Positions 40,660-41,662 of a stretch of 41,662 bases of DNA are shown in pieces. The translations under genes and the position numbers were made by a program. Source of the stretch: Oleiagrimonas sp036379395 (GTDB taxonomy: Bacteria > Pseudomonadota > Gammaproteobacteria > Xanthomonadales > Rhodanobacteraceae). Within the stretch, counting starts at the first letter, position 1. The number at the start of each line of letters is the position of its first letter. The stretch spans positions 1-41,662 of the forward strand of contig DASVGR010000136.1 in NCBI GenBank assembly GCA_036379395.1, in the 5' to 3' direction. The notes below the pieces were generated by a model. That model searched no databases. It saw only the letters and a list, made by a program, of their open reading frames with translations, and was not told where the DNA came from.

Positions 40660-41268
40660 ATGCTCACCCTGACCGAATCCGCGCAACGCCATTTTCGCCG
40701 CCTGATCGAGCAGCAGGGTATCGCCGGGCTTGGCGTGCGCATGCAGGTGGTGCATCCCGGTACGCCGAAAGCCGATTGTCGACTGGAATTCTGCGAAGCT
40801 GCCGATTTGTCCGGCGGTGAATGGTCGCTGGACTGCGATGGCTTCAATCTTTACGTGGATGCGCAGAGCATGCCGTATCTCGACGAGGCGCTGGTCGATT
40901 TTTCGAGCGACGCCACGGGCGGGCAGTTGATCGTCCGTGCGCCGAAATTGAAAGGCAGTCCGCCGTCGGTCGATGCCGATCTCGCCGAACGCGTGCGCTA
41001 TGTGCTCGAAACCGAAGTCAATCCGCAAATCGCCGCGCATGGCGGCCGTGCGACGCTGGTGGAAATCACCGGCGACAAAGCCGTGGTGCTGCGCCTGGGC
41101 GGAGGCTGCCATGGTTGTGGCATGGCCGACGTGACCTTGAAGCAGGGCATTGAACGCACGCTGCGCAAGCATTTCCCCGAGATTTCAGCGGTGCGAGACG
41201 CGACCGATCACGCTAGCGGACACAATCCGTACTACCGCGGCCATGAGGGCCACAGCGCCGTGCGGTAA
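40660..41268 (+). CDS. nfuA: Fe-S cluster biogenesis protein NfuA
   Basis: A carrier that holds a 4Fe-4S cluster between two monomers and passes it to target enzymes, important under oxidative stress or iron limitation. The 202-residue protein has an N-terminal degenerate A-type (IscA-like) domain that lacks the usual cysteine set, and a C-terminal Nfu domain with Cys150 and Cys153 in GGGCHGCGMADVTL. Length matches E. coli NfuA (191) with a short C-terminal extension, DHASGHNPYYRGH. The ATG at 40660 has no obvious ribosome site. The predicted leader is about 22 nt, directly behind the IscR-type operator. It is a single-gene unit. Confidence 0.94.
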   Translation: MLTLTESAQRHFRRLIEQQGIAGLGVRMQVVHPGTPKADCRLEFCEAADLSGGEWSLDCDGFNLYVDAQSMPYLDEALVDFSSDATGGQLIVRAPKLKGSPPSVDADLAERVRYVLETEVNPQIAAHGGRATLVEITGDKAVVLRLGGGCHGCGMADVTLKQGIERTLRKHFPEISAVRDATDHASGHNPYYRGHEGHSAVR

Positions 41269-41289
41269 TAACGCCGTTCGACGAATGAA

Positions 41290-41643
41290 TCAGTCGCCCT
41301 GTTCGGCGCGCGATAAGTCGCCGAGCTTGCCGGGCATCGCCGCGAAGTAACGCGAAAGCTTGTCGATGTCGGCGTCGCTCAGTGTCTTGGCGAAGCCCGC
41401 CATGATCGCATTCTGGCGCGCGCCGGACTTGTACTCGTGCAGGGCGCGCGCGAGATAGTCATGATACTGGCCTGCCAGGCGCGGATAGATCGTCACCGTG
41501 GAATTGCCGTCGGCACCGTGACAGGCGGTGCAGGGCTTGGCGAGGTCCGCTGCGGTCGCACCTGGCGCACCGCCGGCTTCCGCCGCGAAAGCATTGATCG
41601 CGAGCATTCCGGCCGCAAGCGCGATAAGTCGAATGAAATTCAT
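41290..41643 (-). CDS. Periplasmic monoheme cytochrome c
   Basis: A 117-residue exported c-type cytochrome. Residues 1-20 form a signal peptide (MLAINAFAA). The heme attachment motif is CTACH at 38-42, with the axial Met predicted near residue 81 in AIMAGFAKTLSDADI. Its sequence resembles half of a diheme cytochrome c4 or a c5-like protein and would carry electrons to a terminal oxidase in the periplasm. AAGGAA lies 7 nt before the ATG. The gene beyond the start is outside the window, so operon context is unknown. It converges with nfuA with a 21-nt gap without an evident terminator. Confidence 0.92.
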   Translation of the reverse strand: MNFIRLIALAAGMLAINAFAAEAGGAPGATAADLAKPCTACHGADGNSTVTIYPRLAGQYHDYLARALHEYKSGARQNAIMAGFAKTLSDADIDKLSRYFAAMPGKLGDLSRAEQGD

Positions 41644-41662
41644 TGGCTTTCCTTATTTGTTC

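Noticed and set aside
1..41662. CRISPR arrays, insertion sequences, prophage or integrase genes
   Set aside because: No regularly spaced repeats, transposase or phage genes were seen on either strand.

Overview
The window looks like a stretch of chromosome from a high-GC gammaproteobacterium of the Xanthomonadales (Rhodanobacteraceae/Xanthomonadaceae type). This rests on the mix of families: an Oar-like TonB-dependent receptor, a SapC-family protein, the divergent rne/rluC pair, a gloB | methyltransferase-rnhA-dnaQ block, HutF-type histidine degradation, and an acyl-CoA dehydrogenase with an extended C-terminus. I cannot name the genus from sequence alone. No insertion sequence, prophage, CRISPR array or rRNA was found. 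There is one tRNA, Ser-CGA.

Layout. 1-2.5 kb: histidine degradation (hutI, hutF). 2.5-8.9 kb: housekeeping and membrane genes (lipoprotein, MFS exporter, DUF2069, WrbA, YihY, acylphosphatase, HNH nuclease, SapC protein). 8.9-13.2 kb: GNAT enzyme, acyl-CoA dehydrogenase, lipoprotein, SET-domain methyltransferase, fabI. 13.3-18.6 kb: mltD-gloB, then methyltransferase-rnhA-dnaQ, a PP2C phosphatase and an RcnB-like protein, closed by a terminator and tRNA-Ser. 19.2-34.3 kb: an accessory glycan-degradation island. 34.4-41.6 kb: core genes again (rne, rluC, a CPBP-like membrane protein, phhB, nfuA, cytochrome c).

The accessory island is the most interesting part. A forward operon encodes a secreted GH27 alpha-galactosidase with a ricin-type lectin domain, a Tat-exported GH79 beta-glucuronidase-like enzyme, a sialidase-fold (GH33-like) enzyme and a cytoplasmic TPR-sulfotransferase. 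The last three genes overlap by 4 nt. Facing it is a reverse unit: a 1001-residue TonB-dependent receptor, a Tat-exported phosphocholine-type phospholipase C and a GH29 alpha-L-fucosidase with a discoidin-like C-terminus. Divergent from the receptor is a Tat-exported GH35 beta-galactosidase. Together they could strip alpha-Gal, uronic acid, sialic-acid-like, fucose and beta-Gal residues, and possibly a phospholipid head group, from a branched glycoconjugate and import the products. No transcription regulator, inner-membrane sugar transporter or sugar-catabolism gene is present in the island.

Regulatory signals seen directly include an IscR-type palindrome on the predicted -10 of nfuA, a long structured leader for rne, a nested palindrome before the MFS gene, repeated GTATGA elements and a large inverted repeat in the TBDR/GH35 intergenic region, and several bidirectional terminators.
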